A stretch of 64,000 bases of DNA, taken from contig CAJUAA010000019.1 of NCBI GenBank assembly GCA_910584205.1, positions 1-64,000 on the forward strand, read 5' to 3'. The notes below the pieces were generated by a model that saw only the letters and a list, made by a program, of their open reading frames with translations, was not told the DNA's origin and searched no databases. A program made the translations under genes and the position numbers. Position 1 is the first letter of the stretch. The number at the start of each line of letters is the position of its first letter. This DNA comes from an uncultured Lachnospiraceae bacterium. GTDB lineage: Bacteria; Bacillota; Clostridia; Lachnospirales; Lachnospiraceae. This document shows positions 49,705 to 58,617 of this stretch, one piece after another.

Positions 49705-49920
49705 TTGAAAAATTTGAAATTAAAAGCGGCCCGGGCGGGCATGGATCTGTCCCAGAGCGATCTGGCGGAACTGGTGGGAGTGACCAGACAGACCATAGGA
49801 ATGATTGAAGCGGGGAGATTCAACCCGTCGCTGCGGCTCTGCCTGGATATCTGCAGGGCGCTGCACAAGACACTGGACGACATATTCTGGGAGGAGGATT
49901 CAGATGAGACGATTAGGTAG
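49705..49920 (+). CDS. Small XRE-family regulator
   Basis: A 71-residue helix-turn-helix protein starting at TTG 49705 (AAAGGAG 6 bp upstream). LSQSDLAELVGVTRQTIGMIEAGRFNPSLRLCLDICRAL is the canonical Cro/C1 helix-turn-helix. The next gene overlaps it by 17 bp, the usual pairing of a small XRE regulator with a membrane protein of unknown function. Confidence 0.85.
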   Translation: MKNLKLKAARAGMDLSQSDLAELVGVTRQTIGMIEAGRFNPSLRLCLDICRALHKTLDDIFWEEDSDETIR

Positions 49921-50395
49921 ATTGTTTTCAAAGAAGAAAGTAGTAGATGAGAGGGAACAGATGGAGATGTTCCGGATCGAGCATTATATGTACTGGTTTA
50001 CCTTTTGGGCGCTTCTGATCAGCATACTTGTTCAGCTGATCTTTATGGACGCTCTGTTTCGTCAGGTGGCGGGCGAGTGGACGGTCTTTCTGCTCATGGC
50101 GGCAGGACTCCTGATCGGAGAGCTGGCAGGGGGACATTTCGATTACAATACCCGTCCGGGCTGGAAATACTATCTTGCCTGGTCTTTGCTGGCGGCTGCT
50201 GCAGCATCGGGAATCGCCCTGCTCAACGGGATTGTGCATGGCTGGTATGAGAGCGTTTCGGATGTGATACAGCCGCTGTTTATTAGCGGAGTCAATACGT
50301 TCCTGATCACATATGCCGCGCTTGCCGCTGCCGGTACCTTTGTCAAATACCGCCGCAGGAAGCTGGAAGAAGAGTACGACGAGGACGACAGGTAA
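49904..50395 (+). CDS. DUF6773-like membrane protein
   Basis: A 163-residue protein with an N-terminal basic/charged segment, four membrane helices (about 28-50, 60-78, 88-105, 120-140), and an acidic tail (EEEYDEDDR). ATG 49904 has GAGGAGG upstream. It fits the DUF6773 family found next to XRE regulators. Function unknown. Confidence 0.65.
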   Translation: MRRLGRLFSKKKVVDEREQMEMFRIEHYMYWFTFWALLISILVQLIFMDALFRQVAGEWTVFLLMAAGLLIGELAGGHFDYNTRPGWKYYLAWSLLAAAAASGIALLNGIVHGWYESVSDVIQPLFISGVNTFLITYAALAAAGTFVKYRRRKLEEEYDEDDR

Positions 50396-50467
50396 AAATT
50401 CCTCTTTACAAAAGAACATGAGTTCGATATAATAAGCAAAGAACAAATGTTCTGCATGGAGGGAATC

Positions 50468-51775
50468 ATGGAGTATCGTATCGAACAACAGATGGATCTG
50501 TCGCGGAAGCTGGAGATTCTGGCGGACGCGGCGAAGTACGACGTGGCGTGTACATCCAGCGGGGTGGAGCGGGAGAATAATGGCAGAGGAACCGGGAACT
50601 GCATCACTCCGGGGATCTGCCACAGCTTCAGCGCGGACGGCAGGTGCATTTCTCTTTTGAAGATCCTGTTTACCAATGAATGTATTTTTGACTGCAGGTA
50701 CTGCATCAACCGCAGGAGCAACGACGTGCCACGGGCCTCCTTTACGCCCGGGGAGGTGTGCAGCCTGACCATGGGCTTTTACCGGCGGAATTATATCGAA
50801 GGACTGTTTTTGAGCTCCGGCATTGTGGAGAGCCCGAACCATACGATGGAGCTTCTGTACCAGACGCTGTATCAGCTGAGGCATGAATACCATTTTCAGG
50901 GATATATCCATGTGAAGGCCATTCCCGGGGCGGACCCGGAGCTGATCGCGGGGACCGGTTATCTGGCGGACCGTATGAGCGTGAACCTGGAGCTGCCCAC
51001 GGCGGAAGGGCTCCGGGCGCTGGCGCCCCAGAAGCAGCGTCCAAAACTCATGGCCCCGATCCGTCAGGTGCGTCAGATGCGGATTCAGAATAAACAGGAG
51101 CTGGCCCTTTACCGGCATGCGCCGAAGTTTGTTCCGGCGGGACAGTCCACCCAGATGATCATCGGCGCCACCGGGGAGAGTGACTGGCAGATTATGAAGG
51201 TGGCGGAACACATGTATAAAACGTACGAGCTGAAGAGGGTGTTCTATTCGGCGTTTCTGCGGGTCAATGAGGACAGTCTTCTTCCCGTGCTTCCGGGAGG
51301 CCCTCCGCTTCTTCGGGAACACAGGCTCTATCAGGCGGACTGGCTTCTGCGGTATTATGGGTTCGAGACCGACGAGCTGCTGTCGGAGGAGAAGCCGGAT
51401 TTCAATCTGCTTCTGGACCCCAAGTGCGACTGGGCGCTCCGGCATCTGGACCGGTTCCCGGTGGAAGTCATGCGGGCGGATTACCATACGCTGCTTCGGG
51501 TGCCGGGGATCGGTTACCGGTCCGCCGGACGGATCGTGAAGGCCAGAAAGCTGGGGACGCTTGATTACGGGAATCTGAAGAAGATGGGGGTGGTGCTCAA
51601 AAGAGCGGTGTATTTCATCACCTGCGGCGGAAAACAGATGTACCCGGTAAAACTCACGGAGGATTATATCCTCCGGAACATTCTGGACGGAAAGGAGAAG
51701 CTGCCGCCGGGAGTCAGGAAAGAGCCGGCGTATGAGCAGCTGTCATTATTCGATGATCCGCGTTTTTCAGTGTGA
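50468..51775 (+). CDS. Radical SAM protein linked to DNA modification/repair
   Basis: A 435-residue radical SAM enzyme with the CxxxCxxC cluster motif in ECIFDCRYCINR and a C-terminal helix-hairpin-helix (LLRVPGIGYRSAGRIVKARKLG). The family is annotated as putative DNA modification/repair radical SAM protein (TIGR03916 type). It is paired with the DUF4130 gene that overlaps it by 23 bp. ATG 50468 with GGAGGG upstream is preferred to ATG 50447. Reaction unknown. Confidence 0.85.
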   Translation: MEYRIEQQMDLSRKLEILADAAKYDVACTSSGVERENNGRGTGNCITPGICHSFSADGRCISLLKILFTNECIFDCRYCINRRSNDVPRASFTPGEVCSLTMGFYRRNYIEGLFLSSGIVESPNHTMELLYQTLYQLRHEYHFQGYIHVKAIPGADPELIAGTGYLADRMSVNLELPTAEGLRALAPQKQRPKLMAPIRQVRQMRIQNKQELALYRHAPKFVPAGQSTQMIIGATGESDWQIMKVAEHMYKTYELKRVFYSAFLRVNEDSLLPVLPGGPPLLREHRLYQADWLLRYYGFETDELLSEEKPDFNLLLDPKCDWALRHLDRFPVEVMRADYHTLLRVPGIGYRSAGRIVKARKLGTLDYGNLKKMGVVLKRAVYFITCGGKQMYPVKLTEDYILRNILDGKEKLPPGVRKEPAYEQLSLFDDPRFSV

Positions 51776-52559
51776 GGATACGCTGACCGGCATCCTGACG
51801 GGAGTTTACGATGCCTGGGCCAGCAGACTGGGACATGAGCATGTGAGGCTCCGGTCCGGAGAGTATGAGGATCTGGAACTGTTCTGCGAGTATACGGAGG
51901 TGGCGCCTGATCTTACAAAAGCCGGAAAGGTGCTTCGGACCATACAGACGCGCCTGGGGGAGGAGGCGTACGAGATGATCGCTTACGCCGCGGCATACCC
52001 CCATACCGGGAAAGCGGACGCCATCTACCGGATGATCGTGGTGGGACTCCATCTGCCGGACGGACGGAAGGTCAGCGGGATGCTGACGCATCCGGACGTG
52101 CGCCTGGTGTTTGAGCTTCGGCGCAAAACGTGGCATATGGCGCACCGGTATATGGGATTCGTGCGGTTTCGGGAGATGAGGAACGGCGTGCTGTTTTCCA
52201 GGATCGAAGCGGAGGCCGATATCCTGGCGCTGATCGCGCCCCACTTTGCGGACCGGCTTCCTCTGGAGGACTGGGCGATCTACGACGGGCGGTGCAGGAA
52301 GGCGGCGGTCCATCCGGCCGGGAAGGGCTGGGTCATTCTGGAGGAGGCGGAGGAGGCGTTTTCCGGGCTGCAGGAGTCGGAGGAGGAGCCGTATTTCGAC
52401 CGGCTCTGGAAGATTTTTCACAGGGCCGTGGGGATCGAATCCCGGACCAACGACCGGCTTCAGATGTCGTTTCTTCCGAAAAAATTCCGTCTGTTTATGA
52501 ATGAATTTGCCGACGGTTCCGAGGAAGAAAAAGTATGCCATAATTTTGAAATTATGTAA
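51753..52559 (+). CDS. DUF4130 probable DNA-metabolism protein
   Basis: A 268-residue soluble protein, YDAWASRLGHEHVRL, PDVRLVFELRRKTWHMAHRYMGFVRF and LPLEDWAIYDGRCRKA match DUF4130 (TIGR03915). It is linked to the radical SAM gene, and in many genomes the family is fused or adjacent to a uracil-DNA glycosylase-like domain, which is absent here. I start it at ATG 51753 because family members begin with the hydrophobic strand after it; the ribosome site is weak. Confidence 0.8.
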   Translation: MIRVFQCEDTLTGILTGVYDAWASRLGHEHVRLRSGEYEDLELFCEYTEVAPDLTKAGKVLRTIQTRLGEEAYEMIAYAAAYPHTGKADAIYRMIVVGLHLPDGRKVSGMLTHPDVRLVFELRRKTWHMAHRYMGFVRFREMRNGVLFSRIEAEADILALIAPHFADRLPLEDWAIYDGRCRKAAVHPAGKGWVILEEAEEAFSGLQESEEEPYFDRLWKIFHRAVGIESRTNDRLQMSFLPKKFRLFMNEFADGSEEEKVCHNFEIM

Positions 52560-52731
52560 AAACTGTAAAAAAGAAAACGGGGAAAACCGGGCAGAATATA
52601 AAAAGGATGTGAACAAAAAACGGCTGTTTTTGAGGCTGAATCGGCTTATTCTATAAAAATAAAAGGGAACGATTTGCAGGAAATTATGCAGATTATACAG
52701 AAATAAAAGGGCATGTCCGGGGACAGAAAAT

Positions 52732-52759
52732 TTGACAGAAAATAAAAGATGAGTATAAT
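52732..52759 (+). promoter_or_regulatory. Perfect-consensus promoter of the HPr-like gene
   Basis: TTGACA (52732-52737) and TATAAT (52754-52759) with a 16-bp spacer. The 52560-52847 interval is AT-rich and otherwise empty. Confidence 0.85.
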
Positions 52760-52847
52760 AAAAGTCACAACAGCATAATGAAGACAAGAATGACAAACAC
52801 AATTTGTAACCGAAGTATTTTTGATTTTATGGAGGAGCATGACCACA

Positions 52848-53072
52848 ATGCGGGAGATGAAGATCAAACTCAGTGTAAGTGATGTAAGTGACTTTGTAAA
52901 AGCGGCAGCAGAATGTGACTTTGACATTGATTTGAATTACAACAGAATTCTGATTGACGCGAAATCCATTCTCGGTGTTATGAGTATGGACCTGAACAAC
53001 GTGCTGACTGTAAAGTGCTATGGGGAGAACCCGGAGTTTGAAAGCTTTTTGCAGAGATATGCCGTTGCCTGA
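52848..53072 (+). CDS. HPr-like protein lacking the phosphorylatable histidine
   Basis: A 74-residue protein. Its middle and C-terminal part (DIDLNYNRILIDAKSILGVMSMDLNN) is clearly HPr-like, matching the region around Ser46 of HPr (AKSILGVMS). The N-terminal GLHARPA segment with His15 is missing; KAAAECDF is there instead, so it cannot act as an ordinary PTS phosphocarrier. ATG 52848 is chosen for GGAGGA spacing; ATG 52839 is nearer. Strong promoter and terminator show it is a single-gene transcript. A regulatory or Crh-like role is possible. Confidence 0.75.
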   Translation: MREMKIKLSVSDVSDFVKAAAECDFDIDLNYNRILIDAKSILGVMSMDLNNVLTVKCYGENPEFESFLQRYAVA

Positions 53073-53116
53073 ATCAGCCAGTTTCTATGTTTTGTACCCT
53101 ATAAATACCCCCTTTT

Positions 53117-53147
53117 AAAGACAGTTCCCAAAAGGAACTGTCTTTTT
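53117..53147 (+). terminator. Intrinsic terminator after HPr-like gene
   Basis: AAAGACAGTTCC (53117-53128) pairs with GGAACTGTCTTT (53134-53145), then TT; a short A-rich loop lies between. Confidence 0.9.
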
Positions 53148-53235
53148 CCCTTTACGGGAAAACCGGGCACATTGCATTTCGGGAAGAGAATTGTTATTAT
53201 GTAGGTTATGACAGGAAAGAAAAAGAGGAATCAGA

Positions 53236-55590
53236 ATGAAACAGGCAGTGATCCGGATCTCCGTTCGGAATCTGGTGGAATTTCTGCTCAGGAGCGGAGA
53301 CCTGGACAATCGGTTCAGCGGGCGCCGGGAGACGGATGCCATGCAGGCGGGAAGCAGGCTGCATCGGAAGATACAGGGCCGTATGGGCTCCGGCTATCAT
53401 GCGGAAGTGAGCCTGAAGCATCAGGTGGAGTTAAAGGAGCTGTGCGTCAGCCTGGAGGGCCGCGCGGACGGTATCTGGGAAGAAGACGGCATGGTGACGG
53501 TGGACGAGATCAAGGGAACCTGGAGGGACATCTCCCTGATGACGGAAGCGGCGCCGGTCCATCTGGCGCAGGCCATGTGCTATGCGTGGATCTATGCAAA
53601 ACAGAATGACAGAAAGGCCATACGCACCCGTATGATCTACGCGGATCTGGACACGGAGGAACTGCGGTATTTTACCAGGGATCATACATGGGAGGAGCTT
53701 TCCGAATGGTTTGACGGATTGATGGCGGAATATGAGAAATGGGTGTCCTTTGAATATCAATGGAAGGAACGGAGAAAAAAGTCCCTCCAGGGACTGGTAT
53801 TCCCCTACGAGTACCGGGAAGGCCAGAGGGAGCTGATCGTCAGCGTATACCGGTCAATCCTTCGGAAAAAACGCCTCTTTATCCAGGCACCCACAGGGGT
53901 GGGAAAGACGCTGGCGGTGCTGTTTCCGGCTCTGAAGTCCATGGGAGAGGGATTAAGCGACAAGATCTTCTACCTGACCGCCAGGACGATTACCAGAACA
54001 GTGGCAAAGGACGCGCTGGAGCTTCTGAGGGAACAGCAGGCCTGTGTGAAATCCATCGTTCTGACCGCGAAGGAAAAGCTGTGTATCTGTGAAGAGACAG
54101 CGTGCGATCCGGACCACTGTCCCTACGCCAGAGGGCATTTCGACCGGATCAACGAGGCGGTTTATGATCTGTGGACCGGTGGGCCGGATTCCATGACCCG
54201 GGAGGTGATCCTCGCTCAGGCGCACAGGTACCGGGTCTGCCCTTTTGAACTGAATCTGGATCTGTCCCTGTGGGCGGATGTGCTGATCTGCGATTATAAT
54301 TATGTGTTTGATCCGAACGTATGTTTGAAGCGGTTTTTCGGAGAAAATATAAAGGGAGACTATCTGTTCCTGGTGGATGAAGCGCACAATCTGGTGGAAC
54401 GGGGGAGGGCCATGTACAGCGCGGCGCTGGTCAAGGAGGACTTTCTGGAGGCCAGGAGGCTGGTCCGGGGAAAACACGACGGCCTGAGCCAGGCGCTGGA
54501 GCGGTGCAACCGGCATCTGCTCACGCTGAAACGGGAGTGCGAAGGCGGTTTTCAAAGGCTGAAGCAGGTGGGCGGTTTTACCGTGCATCTGATGCACCTG
54601 ATGTCGGAGATGGAGAAGCTGTTTGAACGGCCGCTGCAGGAGGATCTTCGGGAAAGCCTGACGGATTTTTATTTTCAGGTGCGGGATTTTCTGGCGGTCA
54701 GCGAACGGCTGGACGAAAACTATGAGATCTATACGGAACTGGACCGGGAGGGCAGGTTTGCGGTCCGTCTGTACTGTGTGCGCCCGGCGGATAATCTGCG
54801 GCTCTGCCTGGACAAGGGGATCAGTACGGTCTTTTTCTCCGCGACACTGCTGCCCGTGTACTATTATAAAGACCTGCTGACCGGAGAGAGCGAAGACTAT
54901 GCGGTCTACGCCCGGTCGCCCTTTGACACGGACCGGCGCCTGCTTCTGGTGGGAACGGATGTGAGCAGCCGTTATACAAGGCGGGGAGAACGGGAATACG
55001 ATCGGATGGCGGCTTACATCTGCCGGACGGTCCAGAGCCGCATCGGCAACTATCTGGTGTTTTTTCCTTCCTATCAGATGCTGGAGGCGGTGTACAGCCG
55101 ATGTGCGGGGCAGACGGGCCTGCTGTGCGTCCGGCAGGATGCCGGTATGGATGAGGAAGAGCGGGAACGTTTTCTGGGACGGTTTGAAGAAGACCGGGAA
55201 GAAAGCATGGCTGCATTCTGTGTGATGGGCGGTATTTTTTCCGAGGGCATCGATCTGACCAATGACCGGCTGATCGGAGCACTGGTTATCGGGACCGGAC
55301 TGCCTCAGGTATGCAGGGAGCGGGAGATCGTGAAGGAATATTTTGACCGGAAGGGGATGGACGGCTTTGCGTACGCCTATCAGTACCCGGGGATGAACAA
55401 GGTGCTGCAGGCGGCCGGCCGCGTCATCAGGACGGACGAGGACCGGGGCGTGATCCTGCTGCTGGACGAGCGTTTCCAAAGCCCTGCATACAGAAAGCTG
55501 TTCCCGCGGGAATGGGAACAGCACGGATACTGCAGGATCGATTCCGTCTCCGGCTGCCTTCAGGAATTCTGGGACCGGCAGGAGACGTAA
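53236..55590 (+). CDS. PD-(D/E)XK nuclease fused to XPD/DinG-type Fe-S helicase
   Basis: A 784-residue protein. Residues 1-170 form a Cas4/RecB-like nuclease with ADGIW...VDEIKGT as the D...ExK motif. Residues ~175-784 are a superfamily 2 XPD-family helicase: PTGVGKTLAVL (motif I), a four-Cys Fe-S region near CICEETACDPDHC, VDEAHN (motif II), and motif VI GRVIRTDEDRG. It probably unwinds and trims DNA in repair or recombination. No CRISPR genes are nearby. ATG 53236 has AGAGGAA upstream. Confidence 0.88.
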   Translation: MKQAVIRISVRNLVEFLLRSGDLDNRFSGRRETDAMQAGSRLHRKIQGRMGSGYHAEVSLKHQVELKELCVSLEGRADGIWEEDGMVTVDEIKGTWRDISLMTEAAPVHLAQAMCYAWIYAKQNDRKAIRTRMIYADLDTEELRYFTRDHTWEELSEWFDGLMAEYEKWVSFEYQWKERRKKSLQGLVFPYEYREGQRELIVSVYRSILRKKRLFIQAPTGVGKTLAVLFPALKSMGEGLSDKIFYLTARTITRTVAKDALELLREQQACVKSIVLTAKEKLCICEETACDPDHCPYARGHFDRINEAVYDLWTGGPDSMTREVILAQAHRYRVCPFELNLDLSLWADVLICDYNYVFDPNVCLKRFFGENIKGDYLFLVDEAHNLVERGRAMYSAALVKEDFLEARRLVRGKHDGLSQALERCNRHLLTLKRECEGGFQRLKQVGGFTVHLMHLMSEMEKLFERPLQEDLRESLTDFYFQVRDFLAVSERLDENYEIYTELDREGRFAVRLYCVRPADNLRLCLDKGISTVFFSATLLPVYYYKDLLTGESEDYAVYARSPFDTDRRLLLVGTDVSSRYTRRGEREYDRMAAYICRTVQSRIGNYLVFFPSYQMLEAVYSRCAGQTGLLCVRQDAGMDEEERERFLGRFEEDREESMAAFCVMGGIFSEGIDLTNDRLIGALVIGTGLPQVCREREIVKEYFDRKGMDGFAYAYQYPGMNKVLQAAGRVIRTDEDRGVILLLDERFQSPAYRKLFPREWEQHGYCRIDSVSGCLQEFWDRQET

Positions 55591-55676
55591 GCGCACCCTC
55601 AGAAAATCTCGGGACCGGCAGGAGACGTAAGCAGCCGTCTGGAAGATTCCGGCACCGGCGGAAACACAGGGCGCGG

Positions 55677-56579
55677 CTATTCAAAATAGTGCATGAACTG
55701 CCTGGCGGCGCTGCTCATGGGGATCTGCTCGTTGTGAACGATGGCAAGCTGTCTGGAAGGAAGTTCGGAGGAAAGGCGGATCGGGAACAGTTCATGGAGT
55801 TTCTGGGTGACGCAGAAATCCGGGACAAAGGCGATGCCGAGCCCGATGCTGGCCAGATCCAGCAGAAGGTCGTTGGAGCTTAATTCGATCTCCGGTACCA
55901 GATCCAGCTGATGCTGCTGGAACATGGAGTGGACGAACTCGCTGGTGGTGCTGTTGCGGCCCAGCATGAGGATCGGATAGTCCAGAAGTTCCTTCAGAGA
56001 CAGGGACCGTTCTTCCAGTTCTCTGTAATATCTGCGGCTGGCGATAAAGCAGTCGTGAAATTCCCGGATATACCGGATATGGAACCCATGGCCCAGCCGG
56101 GAGTTGGGATAATTGGTAAAGATCAGATCCACAGAACCGCTTTCCAGCAGGTCCACGCATTTGATGGAGGTCTGGTTGGTTACTTTGATGTGGATATTCG
56201 GATATTCCCTGTGGAAACGGTTCAGGTAGGGAACGAGAAAATACCGGCAGATGGTGTCGCTGGCGCCGATCCGGATCTGTCCGCCGCCCAGGCTGTGGGC
56301 TTCCAGAATCTGTGCCTCCCCGCGCTTGATCAGGTTCATGGCAGGCTCCACATGGCGCAGCAGGATCTCACCCTCGGGAGTGAGCTGCACCTTCTTGGTG
56401 CTGCGGATGAACAGCGTCTGATTCAGCTTTTTTTCCAGAACTTTAATGGACTGGCTGACCGCGGACTGAGAGATGTAGAGCTTCTTGGAAGCTTCGGAAA
56501 AGCTCAGGGAAACAGCTACATGATAGAAAACCTTATAAAGCTCATAGTTGATATCGATGTTGTTCACGCTCCTTTGCAC
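55677..56579 (-). CDS. LysR family transcriptional regulator
   Basis: A 300-residue protein. N-terminal HTH (LYKVFYHVAVSLSFSEASKKLYISQSAVSQSIKVLE) and a C-terminal CysB/CbbR-type effector domain with a conserved LGIAFVPDF segment. It follows a DUF1294 gene on the same strand (45-bp gap) and faces the helicase gene. Targets are unknown. Confidence 0.88.
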   Translation of the reverse strand: MQRSVNNIDINYELYKVFYHVAVSLSFSEASKKLYISQSAVSQSIKVLEKKLNQTLFIRSTKKVQLTPEGEILLRHVEPAMNLIKRGEAQILEAHSLGGGQIRIGASDTICRYFLVPYLNRFHREYPNIHIKVTNQTSIKCVDLLESGSVDLIFTNYPNSRLGHGFHIRYIREFHDCFIASRRYYRELEERSLSLKELLDYPILMLGRNSTTSEFVHSMFQQHQLDLVPEIELSSNDLLLDLASIGLGIAFVPDFCVTQKLHELFPIRLSSELPSRQLAIVHNEQIPMSSAARQFMHYFE

Positions 56580-56624
56580 AACGGGGCCTGCCGTGACGTG
56601 GTTTCATGTAAAAGCCCGGAGGAC

Positions 56625-56912
56625 TTATCGGATTACGGACAGCCAGACGGCGGCGCCGGCCTGCAGGATCAGGATGGCGGGCATGCCCACGACGAAATAC
56701 CAGTGCCTGGTTTTGTGATGAAAGAAATACATTCCTGCCAGGGTTCCCACAGAACCGCCCAGAAGGGAAGCCAGGAACAGCGTTTTCTCGGGAATCCGCC
56801 ACTGGCGCCTGCGGGCCTTTCGCTTGTCCGCGCCCATGAGGGAAAAGCCGAGGATGTTCATAAAAAGCAGATAGATCAGAAAAAGATCAGGGATTGACAA
56901 TCGAATATTCAC
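56625..56912 (-). CDS. DUF1294 small membrane protein
   Basis: A 95-residue protein with three hydrophobic segments and WRIPEKTLFLASLLGGSVGTLAGM and HHKTRHWYFVVGMP, the DUF1294 signatures. It starts at GTG 56912 after GAGG, or possibly at a nearby start, since the ribosome site is close. Function unknown. It may share a transcript with the LysR gene. Confidence 0.8.
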   Translation of the reverse strand: MNIRLSIPDLFLIYLLFMNILGFSLMGADKRKARRRQWRIPEKTLFLASLLGGSVGTLAGMYFFHHKTRHWYFVVGMPAILILQAGAAVWLSVIR

Positions 56913-57017
56913 CTCGCTTCACGCGTCGGCCAGAGCGCTCCGGCCGGCATATTTCTATGGATTTTTTAATCATAGCAGAAAACAGAATGGAAAGAAAGAA
57001 TATTTTTTATTTTCATG

Positions 57018-57046
57018 TTGAAAAATAGAAGTAACCATGTTAAAGT
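57018..57046 (+). promoter_or_regulatory. glyA promoter
   Basis: TTGAAA (57018-57023) and TAAAGT (57041-57046), 17 bp apart, upstream of glyA. No riboswitch-like element was seen in the leader. Confidence 0.6.
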
Positions 57047-57109
57047 GTTTGTTGTGAAAAAAACAAATGTCTTTGAGGGAAAAACAGATGACGATGACAG
57101 GAGGAACTT

Positions 57110-58351
57110 ATGTATTCATTGGATGAAGTAAAAGCAGTAGACCCGGAGGTGGCGGCTGCCATAACAGATGAGATGGCAAGACAGAACAGCCATATCGAAC
57201 TGATCGCTTCAGAAAACTGGGTAAGCAAGGCGGTAATGGCTGCCATGGGCAGTCCGTTGACGAATAAGTATGCGGAAGGATATTCCGGAAAGAGATATTA
57301 CGGAGGCTGCGAGTGTGTCGATGTGGTGGAGGACCTGGCCATCGCAAGAGCCAAAGAAGTGTTTGGCTGCGAATATGTGAACGTACAGCCTCATTCCGGC
57401 GCACAGGCCAATATGGCGGTCTTTTTTGCCATGCTGGAGCCGGGAGACCGGGTGCTGGGCATGAATCTGGCCCACGGAGGGCATCTGTCCCATGGAAGTC
57501 CTGCCAATATGTCCGGAAAATATTTTGAGGTACACCAGTACGGCGTCAACGACGACGGCTTCATTGATTATGACGAGGTGCGCCGTATCGCGCTGGAGTG
57601 CCGTCCGAAGCTGATCGTGGCAGGCGCCAGCGCCTATGCAAGGACGATTGATTTCAAACGGTTCCGCGAGATCGCGGATGAGGCGGGGGCGTATCTCATG
57701 GTGGATATCGCGCATATCGCCGGCCTTGTGGCGGCGGGCGTACATCCAAGCCCGATCCCCTATGCGCATGTGACGACGACCACGACCCACAAAACCCTGC
57801 GCGGTCCCAGAGGCGGCATGATTATGTCCGACGCGGAGACCGCGAAAAAATTCAACTTTAACAAAGCGGTATTCCCGGGCATCCAGGGCGGCCCTCTGAT
57901 GCATGTGATCGCGGCCAAGGCGGTCTGCCTGAAGGAGTGCCAGACGGAGGCGTATAAGGAATATCAGCGGGGCATCGTGAAAAATGCCAAAGCGCTCTGC
58001 AAAGGGCTGATGGACAGAGGGATCCGGATCGTGTCCGGCGGTACGGACAACCATCTGATGCTTATGGATCTGACAAACCTGGATATCTCGGGCAAGGATG
58101 CGGAGAACCTGCTGGATCTGGCGAATATTACGGCGAATAAGAATACGATTCCCAACGATCCCCGTTCTGCCTTTGTGACCAGCGGCGTTCGTCTTGGAAC
58201 GGCGGCGGTGACCAGCCGGGGCCTGAAGGAAGAGGATATGGAGACGATCGCGGAGGCCATCGCCATGATGCTAAAGGAAGGCGAGTCTGCGGCTCCCAGA
58301 GCGAAGGCGCTGATCCAGGGATTGACGGAGAAATATCCGCTCTGCATGTAG
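57110..58351 (+). CDS. glyA: Serine hydroxymethyltransferase
   Basis: A 413-residue PLP enzyme. The PLP Lys is in TTTTHKTLRGPRGG; ENWVSKAVMAAMGSPLTNKYAEGYSGKRYYGG is the family signature. It converts serine and THF to glycine and methylene-THF, the donor used by thyA downstream. ATG 57110 has AGGAGG upstream. Confidence 0.97.
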   Translation: MYSLDEVKAVDPEVAAAITDEMARQNSHIELIASENWVSKAVMAAMGSPLTNKYAEGYSGKRYYGGCECVDVVEDLAIARAKEVFGCEYVNVQPHSGAQANMAVFFAMLEPGDRVLGMNLAHGGHLSHGSPANMSGKYFEVHQYGVNDDGFIDYDEVRRIALECRPKLIVAGASAYARTIDFKRFREIADEAGAYLMVDIAHIAGLVAAGVHPSPIPYAHVTTTTTHKTLRGPRGGMIMSDAETAKKFNFNKAVFPGIQGGPLMHVIAAKAVCLKECQTEAYKEYQRGIVKNAKALCKGLMDRGIRIVSGGTDNHLMLMDLTNLDISGKDAENLLDLANITANKNTIPNDPRSAFVTSGVRLGTAAVTSRGLKEEDMETIAEAIAMMLKEGESAAPRAKALIQGLTEKYPLCM

Positions 58352-58373
58352 GCGCAGAAAGGAAAAGGCAGCT

Positions 58374-58565
58374 ATGGGTGAGATCGAGGAAGCGTTTATC
58401 AGCGGCTTCTGCAGGAGCAGCAACGAGACGAGAACCGTAGCCTGTGAATATGAGCTGCAGCCGGACGGGACGCGGAAGCTGACGGAGTTTGACTGCAGTT
58501 ATGAGAAATGTCCTAACAGCGGAGCCTGTCTGATTTACAAAGAAGCCAGAGACCGGGAGGGGTGA
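58374..58565 (+). CDS. Small cysteine-rich protein downstream of glyA
   Basis: A 63-residue protein with five cysteines (FCRSS, ACEYE, DCSYEKCP, GACLIY), suggesting a metal- or Fe-S-binding site. No signal peptide. It begins 22 bp after glyA. Family not recognised; a link to one-carbon enzymes is guilt by association only. Confidence 0.6.
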   Translation: MGEIEEAFISGFCRSSNETRTVACEYELQPDGTRKLTEFDCSYEKCPNSGACLIYKEARDREG

Positions 58566-58617
58566 TTCTTCCGGTCTGCATGTACGAAAGGAAACGTACA
58601 AAAGAGAGAGGTACTGA

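Noticed and set aside
53236..55590. Part of a CRISPR-Cas system (Cas4 plus helicase)
   Set aside because: No other cas genes or array nearby; the helicase is XPD-like and the nuclease domain is fused to it.
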